From: Misgurnus anguillicaudatus | Lineage: Eukaryota > Chordata > Actinopteri > Cypriniformes > Cobitidae | Direction of reading: 5' to 3' | Assembly: GCF_027580225.2 (NCBI RefSeq) | Contig: NC_073353.2 | Span: forward strand, 40,168,001-40,232,000 | Length of the DNA: 64,000 bases | Shown here: piece after piece, positions 20,020 through 31,174 of the stretch | Numbering within the stretch: position 1 is the stretch's first letter | How the letters are laid out: every line of letters starts with the position of its first letter | Position numbers and translations under genes: made by a program | Notes under the pieces: generated by a model | What the model was told of the DNA's origin: nothing | Databases searched by the model: none | The model's input: only the letters and a program-made list of their open reading frames with translations

Positions 20020-21950
20020 TATTTATGGAAATAATTACTTTTCATTTGCATTGCTACCAAAATGGCTAAGTTTTTTTTTTTGCAAAGGCAGTGCATATCA
20101 GAAGTCTCATAGCAACAGCATTAGGATGATGATAGTCAGAAATCCAGGATGTGTGTCTATGATTTTCATCTCTGAACACACGCACCTTTCTCCAGGACTT
20201 AACCAACTTTGACAGTCAGCAAATGAGGCGTCTTTTCTCAATAAATTCTTTATTAGAAATGATGACGCCAGTGAGAACGATCCGTTGCCTAACTCCATTT
20301 CTGTCTCTCTCCTAAGAAAGTGATGAATTATGTATCTCGTCCGGCTCTCACGCGACCAGGCAGGTTGAAAAAGGTAATGTGAGAATCAGTCAGATGTGAC
20401 AAGCTAAATGACTTCAAAGATGAAGTCAGCATTTGCTGCCTGAGCACTTCTAAGGGAACGCTTGTGTTGTCTAGATCTAGGCTGTCATCAGTGTCCTGTT
20501 TTCATCACCGCTGCTCAAGAAGCAGATACGTTTAAGACCAGGTTTGACTTCACATGTGCAACTCTCTGACTTTCATTAAAGGACATTTGCAGAGGATATC
20601 TAAACTTAAAACCAAACCACACCATTGACTTTCAAACCCTATTGAGATACTTTGGTGTCTACTGTCTACATACTGTAGTTTACTAAGACAGTAAAAGATT
20701 TTAGACGTAATATGTGATCATTCGGCATGTATTATTCGTTCATCACCCTTTATAAAAATGGCAGCTCTGTGTGTCATAACATCATCCAGCGTTTTAGATT
20801 ATTTAATTTACAGGCTTTGTCGCAATCGTAGGATTGGTTTCCCTGCTAAGAATAATACAGACGAAGAATTTGATTAAAAGAACTCACGGATATCTCGAGT
20901 CTCTGATGGCTTTAAAATGCTGATTTTTGGAACAGAACAACTGTGTGTGTGTTTGTGCAAATAGCCAAATCTAGCTTCTAAGAACCAAAAGGAAAAGTTC
21001 ACATCCCCATATTTGAAGAAGAACATCCCCAAGGTCTCATGATCAGATCTTCTGATAAATGTTCAGTGTCACAGTGACAAAAAAAGATGCTAAATATTGG
21101 TGAGGTAACGCAAGAGTTGTGAGTGAGGATGCCTCACACATGTGCTTAAAATAATTACTGGTGTTTCTACTCGTCTAAGAAACACTATTAAGTAGGATTC
21201 TAATTAGCATTACAGAAGCTCTGATTCAAGACCTGCTAAGTGCGTCTGACATGTTTTCTTGTAAATTAGCATTTTTTTATCAGACTCGGATTCTGTCAAC
21301 AAAGCGGTATTTCTAAATGACCTGAGGTTGGGATGAAGTGGATGTGAAGCAAAAATATTAGATGAACAATACGTACCGAGAGCATTCGGTCAATATCTAA
21401 TTTTTACTGAGGTGCCGTGTAGCGGCTTTTGCATCTGAGCTCCTTATTTGTTTACATGCACACGTCTGTAACAGTGGCGAGTTCAAATACTTTTCGGATC
21501 AGCAAAAAAGGGAAATAAGAAAAATTTAATAAGAACAAATCAAGAAAAATAGAAAAGAACAAAGTTATAAATAAAGTATAACAGTAGTTTTTAGAACATA
21601 AATATAATCAAATTAATTATACACTATCTTCATTCTATAAATGAAATATAATTAATCTTTTTAATGCTACAGAAATGATTTTCCTTTTGGTTTCAGTTTT
21701 TTTATTAACATAATGACACAAACATAAGCAGATTTCTTGAGGGTACTACTTTAAAACCGAATAAGCAGGTATACATATATTGATATCTGATTTTTATCTG
21801 AACTGTTTGCATTCACTTTAAGACACAACTGACTGTTTTTATGAAAATACTTGCCAAGACTGTGGTATTTCGAGATAATTTTGCCCGTTTGTGTCCTGCC
21901 AAGCGTGTAGAGATTCTGTGTTTGCGTGCTTTTTAAAACGCACGTCTCTG
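20020..21950. other. intron, no gene or repeat recognised
   Basis: Balanced composition, few low-complexity runs. No exon with both splice signals and conservation that I can recognise. Confidence 0.5.
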
Positions 21951-21966
21951 TGCATGCGCTTATGAG

Positions 21967-22448
21967 CAGTGTTGGGGGTAACGCATTACAAGTAACATGC
22001 ATTAGTTTTCTGAAGTAACGAGTAAAGTAACGCATTACTTTATAAATGTACACATTAATATTTGAGTTACTTTTAAAGTAATGCAAGTTACTTTTCAGTT
22101 TAATTAATTCAATTTAAAATAAAATAACGTACTGAATTAAACTGAACATATTAACGTAGAATTACGCACTCGGTGCGCCTGAGCGGGAACAGTTTGAGTC
22201 AGAAACAGAGATGTCAACAGAGATGTCAGGCCAGAGCTTGAAATTTTTGCGATCATAAAAAACACTTACAAGGTCTGAAAGAGATCAAGCCTCAGCCAAG
22301 TAAGACAAATTAACGCAAAAGTAACTTAAAAGTAACGTAAGCATTACTTTCCATGAAAAGTAACCAAGTAATGCAATTAGTTACTTTCTTTGGGGAGTAG
22401 CTTAATATTGTAATGCATTACTTTTAAAAGTAACTTTCCCCAACACTG
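21967..22448. mobile_element. hAT-type MITE, CAGTGTTGGGG ends, 8-bp TSD CTTATGAG
   Basis: Ends CAGTGTTGGGGGTAACGC and TTCCCCAACACTG; CTTATGAG at 21959-21966 and 22449-22456. Arms are rich in AAGTAACG/GTTACTT words. Non-coding. Sister copy at 23383. Confidence 0.92.
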
Positions 22449-22459
22449 CTTATGAGTGT

Positions 22460-23040
22460 ATGTCCATTTGAATATGTGTGTGCGTCTGTGCAGCTCACTT
22501 TAACCTGATAAGGAACACTGTGCCGTACACGGTACACCCCCTTCATTGCACGTGAGGCTGCATTACGTCATTCTAACTTTGAAGCATTAAATCTTTAAAA
22601 TATATGGTCATGCGGCACATTGTTGTAAATCTTAGATTTTCGGGATTCCATTAAGCGCACACACAAAGCATAATATGATTTTTAGCAGTCATAAAACTGT
22701 AATCTAGTTGTTAGTTACCTGAACCGGGCGGCGCCGATTTAGAATATTTACTTACCTTCAAAATCTTCCCTTTATCCGGTTTAAGGAAATTGCCCAAAAC
22801 AAATTGTTCAGAAATCCCCAAAAGTCCAAGCAAATGGAATATCCAAGCCTTTTAATCCAAAACGATTTGTTCATCTCACAATCTTGACATTTCTGGCTGA
22901 ATTACGATATAAATACTGTATACAATTAGTTCACTAACGGACATTCGTTCGAATCTCACTTTTCATTCACGCTTTATAATGAATATATTCGGATGTCACC
23001 ATTACTGTGCAACGTCTGAGGAACAAATATGCCCCCTTGT
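22460..23040. repeat. probable older repeat (CTGATAAGGAACACTGTG start)
   Basis: Contains CCTGATAAGGAACACTGTGC and later AATATGCCCCCTTGTGG, words I associate with fish repeats. No clear ends; no gene signal. Confidence 0.35.
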
Positions 23041-23365
23041 GGAATTTCAGCCGTTCCATAAGAGGCTACCATCTTCTTGTGTTAAAATTGTTTAAAATGG
23101 CTTGAATGTTAACATTTGCAAGGTTTAGAAACACATGCAAAGACAAACTTTCTATATAAACAGTTATTTATTTCTGACTGATGCGTATTTCAGCTATTAT
23201 TATTAAAGAGATTTTATCATTTATTTGTAATTTCTTCTGCTTTTCAACAAAAAAAAATATTGTGCCTCTTCTGACTGGGTGGGCCAGCTGTCAATCTGAG
23301 TGGGCCAGTGCCACCCTGGCCCTTATGTATCCTTGCTGCTGTTCTGTTAGTGACCTATGGTAGTA
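23041..23365. repeat. dispersed repeat, copy A (GTGGGCCA type)
   Basis: Aligns over about 300 bp with 36990-37345: shared GTTAACATTTGC(A/G)AGGTTTAG, AGTTATTTATTTCTGA and TTCTGACTGGGTGG(G/A)CCAG-type words in the same order and orientation. Class unknown. Confidence 0.75.
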
Positions 23366-23382
23366 TGAATATTATTCATGAG

Positions 23383-23834
23383 CAGTGTTGGGGGTAACGC
23401 ATTACAAGTAATGTGCATTACATAATAATATTACTTTTCTGAAGTAACGAGTAAAGTAACATATAATATTTGAGTTACTTTTTTTAAGAAATGCGAGTTA
23501 CTTTTCAGTTTAATTAATTAGATGTAAAAAAAATAAACAATGTACTGCATTAAACTGAACGTATTAACATAGATTTACACACTCTATGCGTGAACAGTTT
23601 CAGTTAGAAATGGAGATGGCAGACCAAAGCTTAACATTTTTAAGTTGGAAATATGCAATTTCTGAATGCAGAACTTCTCAGTCATAAAAACACCTGCAAA
23701 GTAAGAAAAAGTAATGCAAAAGTAACTTAAAAGTAACGTAACCATTACTTTCCATGAAAAGTAACTAAGTAATGCAATTTGTTACTTTTTTGGTGACTTT
23801 TTTTTACTTTTAAAAGTAACTTTCCCCAACACTG
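23383..23834. mobile_element. hAT-type MITE, CAGTGTTGGGG ends, 8-bp TSD TTCATGAG
   Basis: Same ends and AGTAAC-rich arms as 21967. TTCATGAG at 23375-23382 and 23835-23842. It is slightly shorter and more decayed. The two target sites differ at only two of eight positions. Confidence 0.92.
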
Positions 23835-23849
23835 TTCATGAGACATTGT

Positions 23850-24115
23850 TAATGCTTGTTTGTACTTATTCACAACACTACTGACTTTCTAAATCAAGTC
23901 TAATCAAGTCACATCTAGTAGCATTACGTTAAGGTTGTAAGTTCGATTCCCAGGGTCTTGAATACCCTTGCAAGTTGCTTTAGTTAAAGTGCCACATTTC
24001 AATCAAATTACATAAAATGCTGTTTACAGCTTATTTTATTTTAAAAAATCTAAGTAATATAGAACAGGTCATGTATAAGGAAAGTAAATAAGTACATATT
24101 GACACGCTGACAGTC
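23850..24115. other. intron next to kcnh7 exon; SINE head relic
   Basis: GTAAGTTCGATTCCCAGGG near 23937 resembles a B-box relic. Otherwise nothing recognised. Confidence 0.4.
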
Positions 24116-24119
24116 TCAC

Positions 24120-24331
24120 CTGTGTAACTTTCTCTGTGACATTGTGGGTTCTGTCTTTGACCTTCGGTGCGATGATGGTTTTCTCTGAGGATGGTGGAGA
24201 TGGGACTTTCTTATCATTGGCTTCTGAAAAGTTGAGAGCGATGAGAGGAATCTTGTTAATTGTGCTGTATCTGTTCAGGTTGGAGTCTGAAGTTGATCCC
24301 AGGAGACTGGACTTGAAATGGTTAAATGGAC
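24120..24331 (-). CDS. kcnh7: kcnh7 exon: linker leading to S1
   Basis: 212 bp, acceptor CATCAG and donor CAG/GTGAGA. It starts with two bases that complete a glycine codon and ends in phase 0. The peptide reads through [20 protein letters not shown], then [20 protein letters not shown], then [19 protein letters not shown]. The last block is the conserved amphipathic segment that runs into the S1 exon in ERG channels, and the first block is characteristic of ERG3. The intron to the previous exon is only 914 bp and keeps the two linker exons together. Confidence 0.95.
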
Positions 24332-24334
24332 CTG

Positions 24335-25240
24335 ATGGCAAAAAAATAGCCGTGAATATAATATAATGCTGGTGCAATAATGTGAATATTATTACTGTTT
24401 ATTCCAATAACTATGGTTGACAATAAATTGTTTACATCAGTATCATCTTATTGGTGTTTCTGACATTATTGTGGTCTCCACTTCATACCATATCTATGTA
24501 AGAGCATCTCTTATTATTGCTTGGATAAATGTAATTGTCTCTTTTGCCATATTGCTCAACTCAGGTTAGAGAAGAGAAATATCCTCATCCTGAGATAAAA
24601 GTGGCTGTCGTGATTAAGAGCTGATGAAAGTCATTCAGCGTGTAGCATTGATTTTCTGTCTTGACGGCGAGTCCACACATCAGTCTCACATCAGTACAAT
24701 GTGAAAAGTAAGTTCCTGTCTCAGGTAAGAACAGCTGAGCCGATCTAATCCACCCAAATACCGCAAGGTCCTGCCTAAAGTTGAAATCACTGCCAATGTT
24801 CTGCATGAACTAATCAGGACATTAGAATCCATTTGACAGAGGAAATCAGGTTGAAAATGGACAATCACGAAAAAGCATGAGATCCCAGACACTGTGATGG
24901 ACGCTTATACTCTGCATTCTCAAAGCATTTTTCAAGAAAGATAACGGGTTTGATCTCTAACTACGGTTTCTTTAGTTTGCTGCTTTTCCAGACTTTTGAT
25001 GTTGCTATCAGTTCTGAAAGCCGTTATATGTGCTTCTAGACAATATGTCAATATATTGTAGCCAGAAAGTCTGAGACCAGTATTGAAAATATTCCTGACT
25101 GCAAAGAGCACATACTCACTTATTAATCTCACATGCAATTTAAACTAAAGACAAAAAGATAATTACTTTGAAATGTCCCCAAAGAATCCCCAATTTTAAA
25201 TGTGGTCTCAGACTTTTGGTCCCTCCTGTATATTGTAAGA
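24335..25240. other. short intron between linker exons, nothing recognised
   Basis: About 0.9 kb, no inverted ends or microsatellite. Confidence 0.6.
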
Positions 25241-25245
25241 CTTAC

Positions 25246-25680
25246 CTTCACTTGTATGCCTGTCTAAAAACAGACGTTTGGAGTTCCCACTGAGTCCTTC
25301 GATGTCATGGACCGAAGAGGCTCGTCTTCTGCTGCACACACTGTTTCTGGAGATGGACTGGGTCAGGCAGGTGGTAGATTGGGCTTGAGACGGACTGGGT
25401 AGATCCCAGGTCTGTTTGGGTGACGAGTGGTCGACGGGTACAGATACACTGAGTGGAGACGAATGAGGACTGGAGCTAATGAGCGCCCGGGTGTCGTTGG
25501 TCTCCGCTGGACTGCGAGCATCATTTGTGGGTGAGTGGAGGTCTGTGAGAACCGAAGAGTGTTTGCTGCCCCTCGGTGTATCGACCAGGACCGTGTCTGG
25601 ATCTTCCTGGGGAAGGGACTGCTTGCTGGTTCCCAAAAGCTTCAACGCTGGCAGGCGAAAGTGGAAAAACCTTCCTTTTC
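25246..25680 (-). CDS. kcnh7: kcnh7 exon: variable cytoplasmic linker between PAS and S1
   Basis: 435 bp. The acceptor is CTCCAG (AG at 25682-25681) and the donor is GAAG/GTAAGT; it begins with two bases and ends with one base of a split codon, matching its neighbours. It encodes a Ser/Pro/Thr-rich, probably disordered stretch. Conserved ERG3 islands are visible: QSLPQEDPDTVLVD near the start, DHSSPKQTWD in the middle, and RRASSVHDIEGL plus DRHTSEG near the end. RRASS and RRR are basic Ser motifs of a kind often phosphorylated (inference). The exon is the most divergent part of the gene, as in the family generally. A dispersed repeat begins about 45 bp upstream of its acceptor. Antisense open frames over this exon are overlap shadows. 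Confidence 0.93.
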
Positions 25681-25724
25681 CTGGAGGACATATGAAAATT
25701 GCATACATGAGATTCTGATGGCAG

Positions 25725-25935
25725 ATCTGATATGTTGGATGTGGTTGGATAGTGCCGATTAAGGTGCGGTATTATCCCCTTCTGACATCACAAGGGGAGC
25801 CAAATTTCAATGACTTATTTTTTCACATGCTTGCAGAATGGTTTACCAAAACTAAGTTACTAGGTTGATCTTTTTTATACATTGTCTAGATTGAAAGAAG
25901 CACTGGGGACCCAATTATAGCACTTAAACATTTTC
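25725..25935. repeat. dispersed repeat (AAGGGGAGCC...GGTTCCCC type) beside an exon
   Basis: Matches in reverse orientation the copy at 56500-56745. Shared words include TTATCCCCTTCTGACATCAC (here) and its complement there, and GAAGCACTGGGGACCCAATT against the complementary AATTGGTTCCCCAGTGCTTC. Its left part begins about 45 bp from the acceptor of the exon at 25680. Confidence 0.8.
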
Positions 25936-25939
25936 ATGA

Positions 25940-26950
25940 TAAGTTTGGAGATGTGTTGTGGATTTTTAAAGTGGTTACAGCACTGACTGAAATGAATTGG
26001 CCTGCAGACCAGACCACAGGGCAATTCCAGCTTTATGGATGTGATATTCCCAGTCAAAAATTGTTATATAATTTCTTAGGAAATGTATTTATTACCAATA
26101 TATCGAGCCATTTGTTTATATTTTTTAAACATCTAGAGTCCAAACATAAGAAAAATATCAGTCTATACACATGTTTTTTATTTTATTTTAGATAAGAGAA
26201 ACGTGCATGGGTTATGGATGTGACAAAAGTTTTTTAAGAGACAACATATTTCGTAGGAATTCTGTGAATTAAAATGCACAAACCAGAAGCAATAATACCC
26301 ACCAAATGGAGAAGGGACGGCTCTTCAAATAACAAATAATATTTATTTTATTTTAAGACTTAAGGTAAAAACTTTACATTTTATGATAAGGATGACATTT
26401 CATGGATTTGCCCCACATTAAAACAAGAATTTGTGTATTAAGCACACATGACACTGATTGGTCATTTCCCCCAACAGTCTAAAATGTGGCTCATTTTCTC
26501 AGCCCTGCCTTTAATTATCTAGCAGGCTTTGGTCTGAAATCCTCCGTCAGTATAAATACAGCTTTAATTAGCGGCTTTAACAACAGGATACTTTTATATA
26601 ACGGGATCTGATCAAACAAATTCACATCTTCCCGAGAGAGTTTCATGTCTCTTATAGTACATCACTGCTTTGAAGAGTAAACTCCAGTGTGGCTTGTGTC
26701 CAGTAAATAAGAGCAAGCTTACTGAGTGATCCCAGAACTAAACCTCAAGAGCAATTTGGTTAAGTCCAGACTTAAATACAATATATGCATGTAAATGTGA
26801 ACACTATGGCCCTTATTTATCAAGTGAGCGTATGACAGAAAACTGTGCATACAGTTGACTTGGCTTTTATCGATATGGATGTGAACGCTGGCTAGAATCA
26901 AATTTCATGTCAGGTTTCAGCTCGTGTACGCAAGTTTTTAGTTAGTGCTA
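25940..26950. other. intron, nothing recognised
   Basis: AT-rich with ordinary composition. The ACTTTTATATAACGGG patch near 26590 has no context. Confidence 0.5.
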
Positions 26951-26955
26951 AGATA

Positions 26956-28042
26956 CACTCACCTGAAGGATTATTAGGAACACCTGATCAACTTCTCATG
27001 AATGCAATTATCTAATCAACCAATCACATGGCAGTTGCTTCAATGCATTTAGGGGTGTGGTCCTGTTCAAGACAATCTCCTGAACTCCAAACTGAGTGTC
27101 AGAATGGGAAAGAAAGGTGATTTAAGCAATTTTGAGTGTGAATTGGTTGTTGGTGCCAGACGGGCAGGTCTGAGTATTTCACAATCTGCTCAAGTACTGG
27201 GATTTACATCAAGTATGCGGCAGTCCTGTGGGTGAAAATGGCTTGTTGATGCTAGAGGTCAGAGGAGAATGATCCGACTGATTCAAGCTGATAGAAGAGC
27301 AACTTTGACTGAAATAACCACTCGTTACAACCGAGGTATGCACCAAAGCATTTGTGAAGCCACAACACGCAAAACCTTGAGGCGGAGGGGCTACAACAGC
27401 AGAAGACCCCATAAGGTACCACTCATCTTCACTACAAATAGGAAGAAGAGGCTACAATTTGCATGAGCTCACCAAAATTGGACAGGAAAACTGGGAAAAT
27501 GTTGCCTGGTCTGATGAGTCTCGATTTCTGTTGAGACATTCAGATGTTAGAGTCAGAATTTGGCGTAAACAGAATGAGAACATGGATCCATCATGCCTTG
27601 TTACCACTGTGCAGGCTGCTGGTGGTGTAATGGTGTGGGGATGTTTTCTTGTCACACTTTAGGCCCCTTAGTACCAATTTGGAATCGTTTAAAAGCCACG
27701 GCCTACCTCAGCATTGTTTCTGACCATGTCCATCCCTTTATGACCACCATGTACCCATCTTCTGATGGCTACTTCCAGCAGGATAATGCACCATGTCACA
27801 AAGCTCAAATCATTTCAAATTGTTTTCTTGAACATGACAATGAGTTCACTGTACTAAAATGGCCCCCACAGTCACCAGATCTCCACTCAATAGAGCATCT
27901 TTGGGATGTGGTAGAACGGGAGCTTCGTGCCCTGGATGTGCATCCTTGGTGAATCAATGCCATGTAAAATTAAGGCAGTTCTGAAGGCGAAAGGGGGTCA
28001 AACACAGTATTATGGTGTTGCTAAAAATCCTTTAGGTGAGTG
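26956..28042 (+). mobile_element. Tc1/mariner element, full length with TA duplication
   Basis: Terminal inverted repeats CACTCACCTGAAGGATTATT and ATCCTTTAGGTGAGTG, flanked by TA at 26954-26955 and 28043-28044. Length is 1087 bp. It encloses a broken transposase gene on the plus strand. Compared with the copy at 44540 it lacks roughly 100 bp near 27946. Non-autonomous now. Confidence 0.93.
27104..28005 (+). pseudogene. Tc1-like transposase pseudogene
   Basis: A DD(E/D) transposase relic read in several frames. The N-terminus MGKKGDLSNFECELVVGARR is a paired-type helix-turn-helix start and stops at a TGA near 27233. Frame pieces then give TRKTLRRRGYNSRRPHKVP, WSDESRF with the first catalytic Asp, GYFQQDNAPCHKA with the second, and SPDLHSIEHLWDVVERE with the Glu. 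At least one stop and two frameshifts separate the pieces, and the C-terminal helix region is deleted after DVHPW. The family protein is about 340 residues; no piece here exceeds 120. It is in the opposite orientation to kcnh7 and does not affect its exons. Confidence 0.92.
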
Positions 28043-28049
28043 TATATGA

Positions 28050-28865
28050 TTTAGTCGTTTGATTTAAATTTCAGTCTGTTCCTCTATATATTTTGCATAA
28101 ATCATATGGACTTCAATGATGATATTAATGTCAAATTAATGATTACAATTTTTTGTGTCTTCCATAGGAGACGTTACATCATACCGTACATGTTCAGATC
28201 ACTGTGGGTGAGTAATGGCAATATTTTCATACTGCAATCGGGTGAATCACTGCTTTAAAAGTATAGTGTGACTGCATCTTAATAGGCAATTTTATGAGCA
28301 ATTTCCTCTACACGGTCTCCACCTGCTCTCTATTAGCCACAATACCTGTAAGCAGCTCATTATTAAGACATTACATTAGAAGGCATGCATTACATTAAAC
28401 AGGTGTGCGGTGTCGGCAGATTCTGAGCGTTCCTGAGCCGCTCAATTACAAAGCTTTTTGCCAAATGTCAGCATGCCTCATTCGGCACAATGGGGTATAA
28501 AAGAGGTGCACCTGTAAAACAGAAGCAGGTGTGCTCGCTCAGAACTGAAGCGTTAACCTGCCGACTGCTTTCACAACTGATGAGAAACCCCACTGCATTC
28601 ACTCCGTGTTGTGTCAGATGCCACGTGCGCAACGTAAACCCTCCTCGGGAGGGCAGGTTCAGGTGATCGATCACAAAGGCAGAGCTGAACGAGAGCCAGC
28701 AGCTGGGAATACGAGGACTCCCTCACTCATCAAACCCTTCATGTACTGTCAGTGCTGCTCACAGTCCATCTGCCATGTGTGTTGATGTGTTTGTGACAGT
28801 TACACGTGATACAGATGACCGCAAGCCTCCTTACAGTACACTCCAGAGGTCCAGACAGATCTGTA
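28050..28865. other. mostly unique intron; TATA-like box near 28497
   Basis: GGGTATAAAAGAGG at about 28494 and a 57-codon Cys-rich frame starting near 28618 on the plus strand. I recognise no protein and no conserved splice pattern. Likely chance. Confidence 0.3.
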
Positions 28866-28869
28866 GTTA

Positions 28870-28996
28870 TAGCAGCACTAAAAGTCATGGGTTCAAACCC
28901 AGGGAACACACATATTTAAAAAAAAAAATGCATACTGTGTCATTTTGGATAAAAGCCTCTGCTGAATTCATAAATGTAATGTAAATGTAATTAATA
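28870..28996 (+). mobile_element. V-SINE/DANA-like SINE, 3' part
   Basis: B-box GGTTCAAACCC, an A-rich stretch, then TTTGGATAAAAGCCTCTGCT and a TAAATGTAATGTAAATGTAA tail. The GGATAAAAG..TCTGC tail is the conserved 3' end shared by fish V-SINEs and L2-like LINEs. Promoter A-box not seen. Confidence 0.75.
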
Positions 28997-29002
28997 GCTG
29001 TC

Positions 29003-29184
29003 TAGAGCAGTCCTTACCAATTCTGGACCCCCTCCAAATTTTTTTTAGATGTCTTCTTATTTAAAACACCTGATCAACCTAAATCAAATCAAATCAAATG
29101 AGTTAAATTTGGTGTGTTAAATAAGGAGACATCTAAAACATTTTAGGAGGGGGTCCTCGAGGACCAGGATTGGGAAAGGATAAT
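29003..29184. mobile_element. small foldback MITE
   Basis: TCCTTACCAATTCTGGACCC pairs with GGTCCTCGAGGACCAGGATT...GGAAAGGA on the right; inside, TTTTTTAGATGTCTTCTTAT pairs with ATAAGGAGACATCTAAAA. The centre has four tandem AAATC units. Confidence 0.85.
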
Positions 29185-29336
29185 ATGTAGGCTATATTTA
29201 CAGAATACATGATTTTACCATTGTCTGGAGCAACATTTCTATAAACCAATCAGATTGTAGAATAACAACGTTGATCCGGGAACACACATTACTTGGCAAA
29301 ATCACAGTGGCCATACACACATATGTATATATGTAT

Positions 29337-29740
29337 ATGTGACACAATGGCCTCAGTATGAACGTCATGGGTTCAAGCCTAAACTCTTTATGGAGTTTGT
29401 ATTTTTCCCAAAAAACATGCAAGTTAAAGGCGGGGTGCATGATGTTTGAGAAACGCTTTGGAAAAGGGAGTCTGGCCAAAACACACTTGTAGCCAATCAG
29501 CATAAGGGACGTGTCTACTAGCCGACATCGCTGCCTGGGTTGTGTATGTGTGGGGCGGGTCTATCAAAAGAAGGTCCAGATACTATTGGGGTAGGGGTGT
29601 GTTTGTTTAGGTGATTTTAAATGTAAACATTAGCTTTCAGAGATTGTGCACCCCGCCTTTAAGTGAATTGGAGATTGTACTTCCTCTAATTGTAGCAATA
29701 GATGCTGGAATGGTAATTAAATAATAAATGCATACGTAAT
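29337..29740 (+). mobile_element. tRNA-derived SINE, interrupted by a TTAA MITE
   Basis: CATGGGTTCAAGCC (B-box type), TATGGAGTTTGTAT and ACATGCAAGTTAA belong to the same SINE family as 3863. The continuation GTGAATTGGAGATTGTA resumes after the insertion at 29428-29658. Confidence 0.75.
29428..29658. mobile_element. 231-bp MITE, AGGCGGGGTGCA ends, TTAA duplication
   Basis: Ends AGGCGGGGTGCATGAT and TTGTGCACCCCGCCT, with TTAA at 29424-29427 and 29659-29662. Inserted in the SINE, so it is the younger of the two. Confidence 0.92.
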
Positions 29741-29811
29741 TCATACACTAGTAAAATCTGTGTGACATTTTTGTTATGAGACCAAAACTGTAAAAAAGCC
29801 TCTCTGGCAGA

Positions 29812-30139
29812 TAGTGTTGGGAACCTTTTGAAAGGAACTGGAACCGTGGAATTCTTAAGTTTCGGTTCTATAAGCGATTCCGATGCGATGCACGGGCAAA
29901 GCGATATGAGCGGTCACTTTAAACAGCCATCTTACCTCATGAATATTAATTACGTTGAGCTTACGAGGACTACTTTAACAGGAATAAGTGACTGAAAATG
30001 CACATTACATTTAAAATATTTTGATGGTGATTAATAAACACAAATGCAAATGTTTAAGTATTGCACAATTTTTAGCAAACGCTAGGCAGAACTGTAACCA
30101 GATTCGGAACCAGAAAATATCTTACGATACCCAACTGTA
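29812..30139. mobile_element. hAT-type MITE, TAGTGTTGGG ends
   Basis: Ends TAGTGTTGGGAACC and GATACCCAACTGTA. Flanks CTGGCAGA (29804-29811) and CTGACAGA (30140-30147) match 7 of 8. Inside, GGAACTGGAACCG and CGGAACCAGAA are inverted. Confidence 0.82.
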
Positions 30140-30368
30140 CTGACAGAGAAATTATGACATAAATAAGAGGTACAGCTAAGTAAATGCTACAAACTTTACC
30201 ATTCACCCATCAGACGAGTAAGACATCAGACTTTGTGATTTTGAGTGATGTTGACGGTGAGAAAGTCAGTTTGAGTCGAGAGGTTAATTAAACATTAAGA
30301 GATATTAAACCATTACATACTCTTCCCCTTTCTTCATGACACTGTCAGCACATTATACTCAATCATGT

Positions 30369-30369
<1 letters not shown>

Positions 30370-30444
<75 letters not shown>
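30370..30444. repeat. (CT)n microsatellite
   Basis: About 34 uninterrupted CT units, then slightly degenerate. Confidence 0.95.
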
Positions 30445-30651
30445 CATCATCTGTAATTTCCTGTAGCTTTGATCTGAAAGAGCTATAAACTCTGATTTAC
30501 TTTCACATCTGTATCTTTCTTTTCTCAGTGAAATGCAAAATGTGAAATTCACCCTTTTCCATATCGAGTGAATTGAGAGAAATGCTGTAAACATAATGAT
30601 ACAAAATGACAGAATTGTATTTTAGGGTGAACTTATTCCGTGTTAAGAAGA

Positions 30652-31171
30652 TCAGTCCCTCCAGAAAAACGCGATTATGCGATCGCATGATTCAATGCAT
30701 AATCAGCCAAAGTCCGCATATTTATGCAGGGGCCGCATTTTTTCAAATACGCTGCACTTTCGCAGCATAAATTACAGATTTCCGTGTGCAAAATATGCGG
30801 GGCTTGCATGATTTCATTATCCCCGCATTTTCGTAGCAAAAATCACATATATTTTAGCAGAAAGTTCAAAAATTTTGCATTTACTTCACACAAGCGCAGC
30901 CACGTCCCCTGTTGTCATGGAAACGTTGGGAAGTGTTGAGATTATGTGACGTGAACATCATTGAAAAGTTGGAAAAGCTGCAAACAGTTTTTGAAAGTTC
31001 CTGCAGTTTTTGCACATTTCCACAATTTTTGCAAGTTCTCGCAATTTCATCGCATAAAATTGAATAAATATCCACATATTCCATCGCATTCTTTAAGAAA
31101 ACGTGGCACAAGATCAAAGATTTTTGCCCGCAACAACCACAAAAAACTCGTAAATTTCACATGGGACTGAT
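30652..31171. mobile_element. foldback MITE, TCAGTCCCTCCAG / GGGACTGA ends
   Basis: Ends TCAGTCCCTCCAGAAAAACG and ACATGGGACTGA. The interior is made of GCATTTT, GCAAAAAT and TTGCAAGTT words in both orientations. No target duplication could be fixed. Confidence 0.7.
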
Positions 31172-31174
31172 TTT

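Noticed and set aside
24136..24366. 76-codon plus-strand frame
   Set aside because: Antisense shadow of the kcnh7 linker exon at 24120-24331.
25479..25762. Two overlapping plus-strand frames of 75-79 codons
   Set aside because: Antisense shadows of the kcnh7 exon at 25246-25680 with no domain.
28618..28791. Short Cys-rich plus-strand frame (CQCCSQSICHVC) downstream of a TATA-like box
   Set aside because: Short, no recognised fold, no splice context; kept only as a note in the intron entry.
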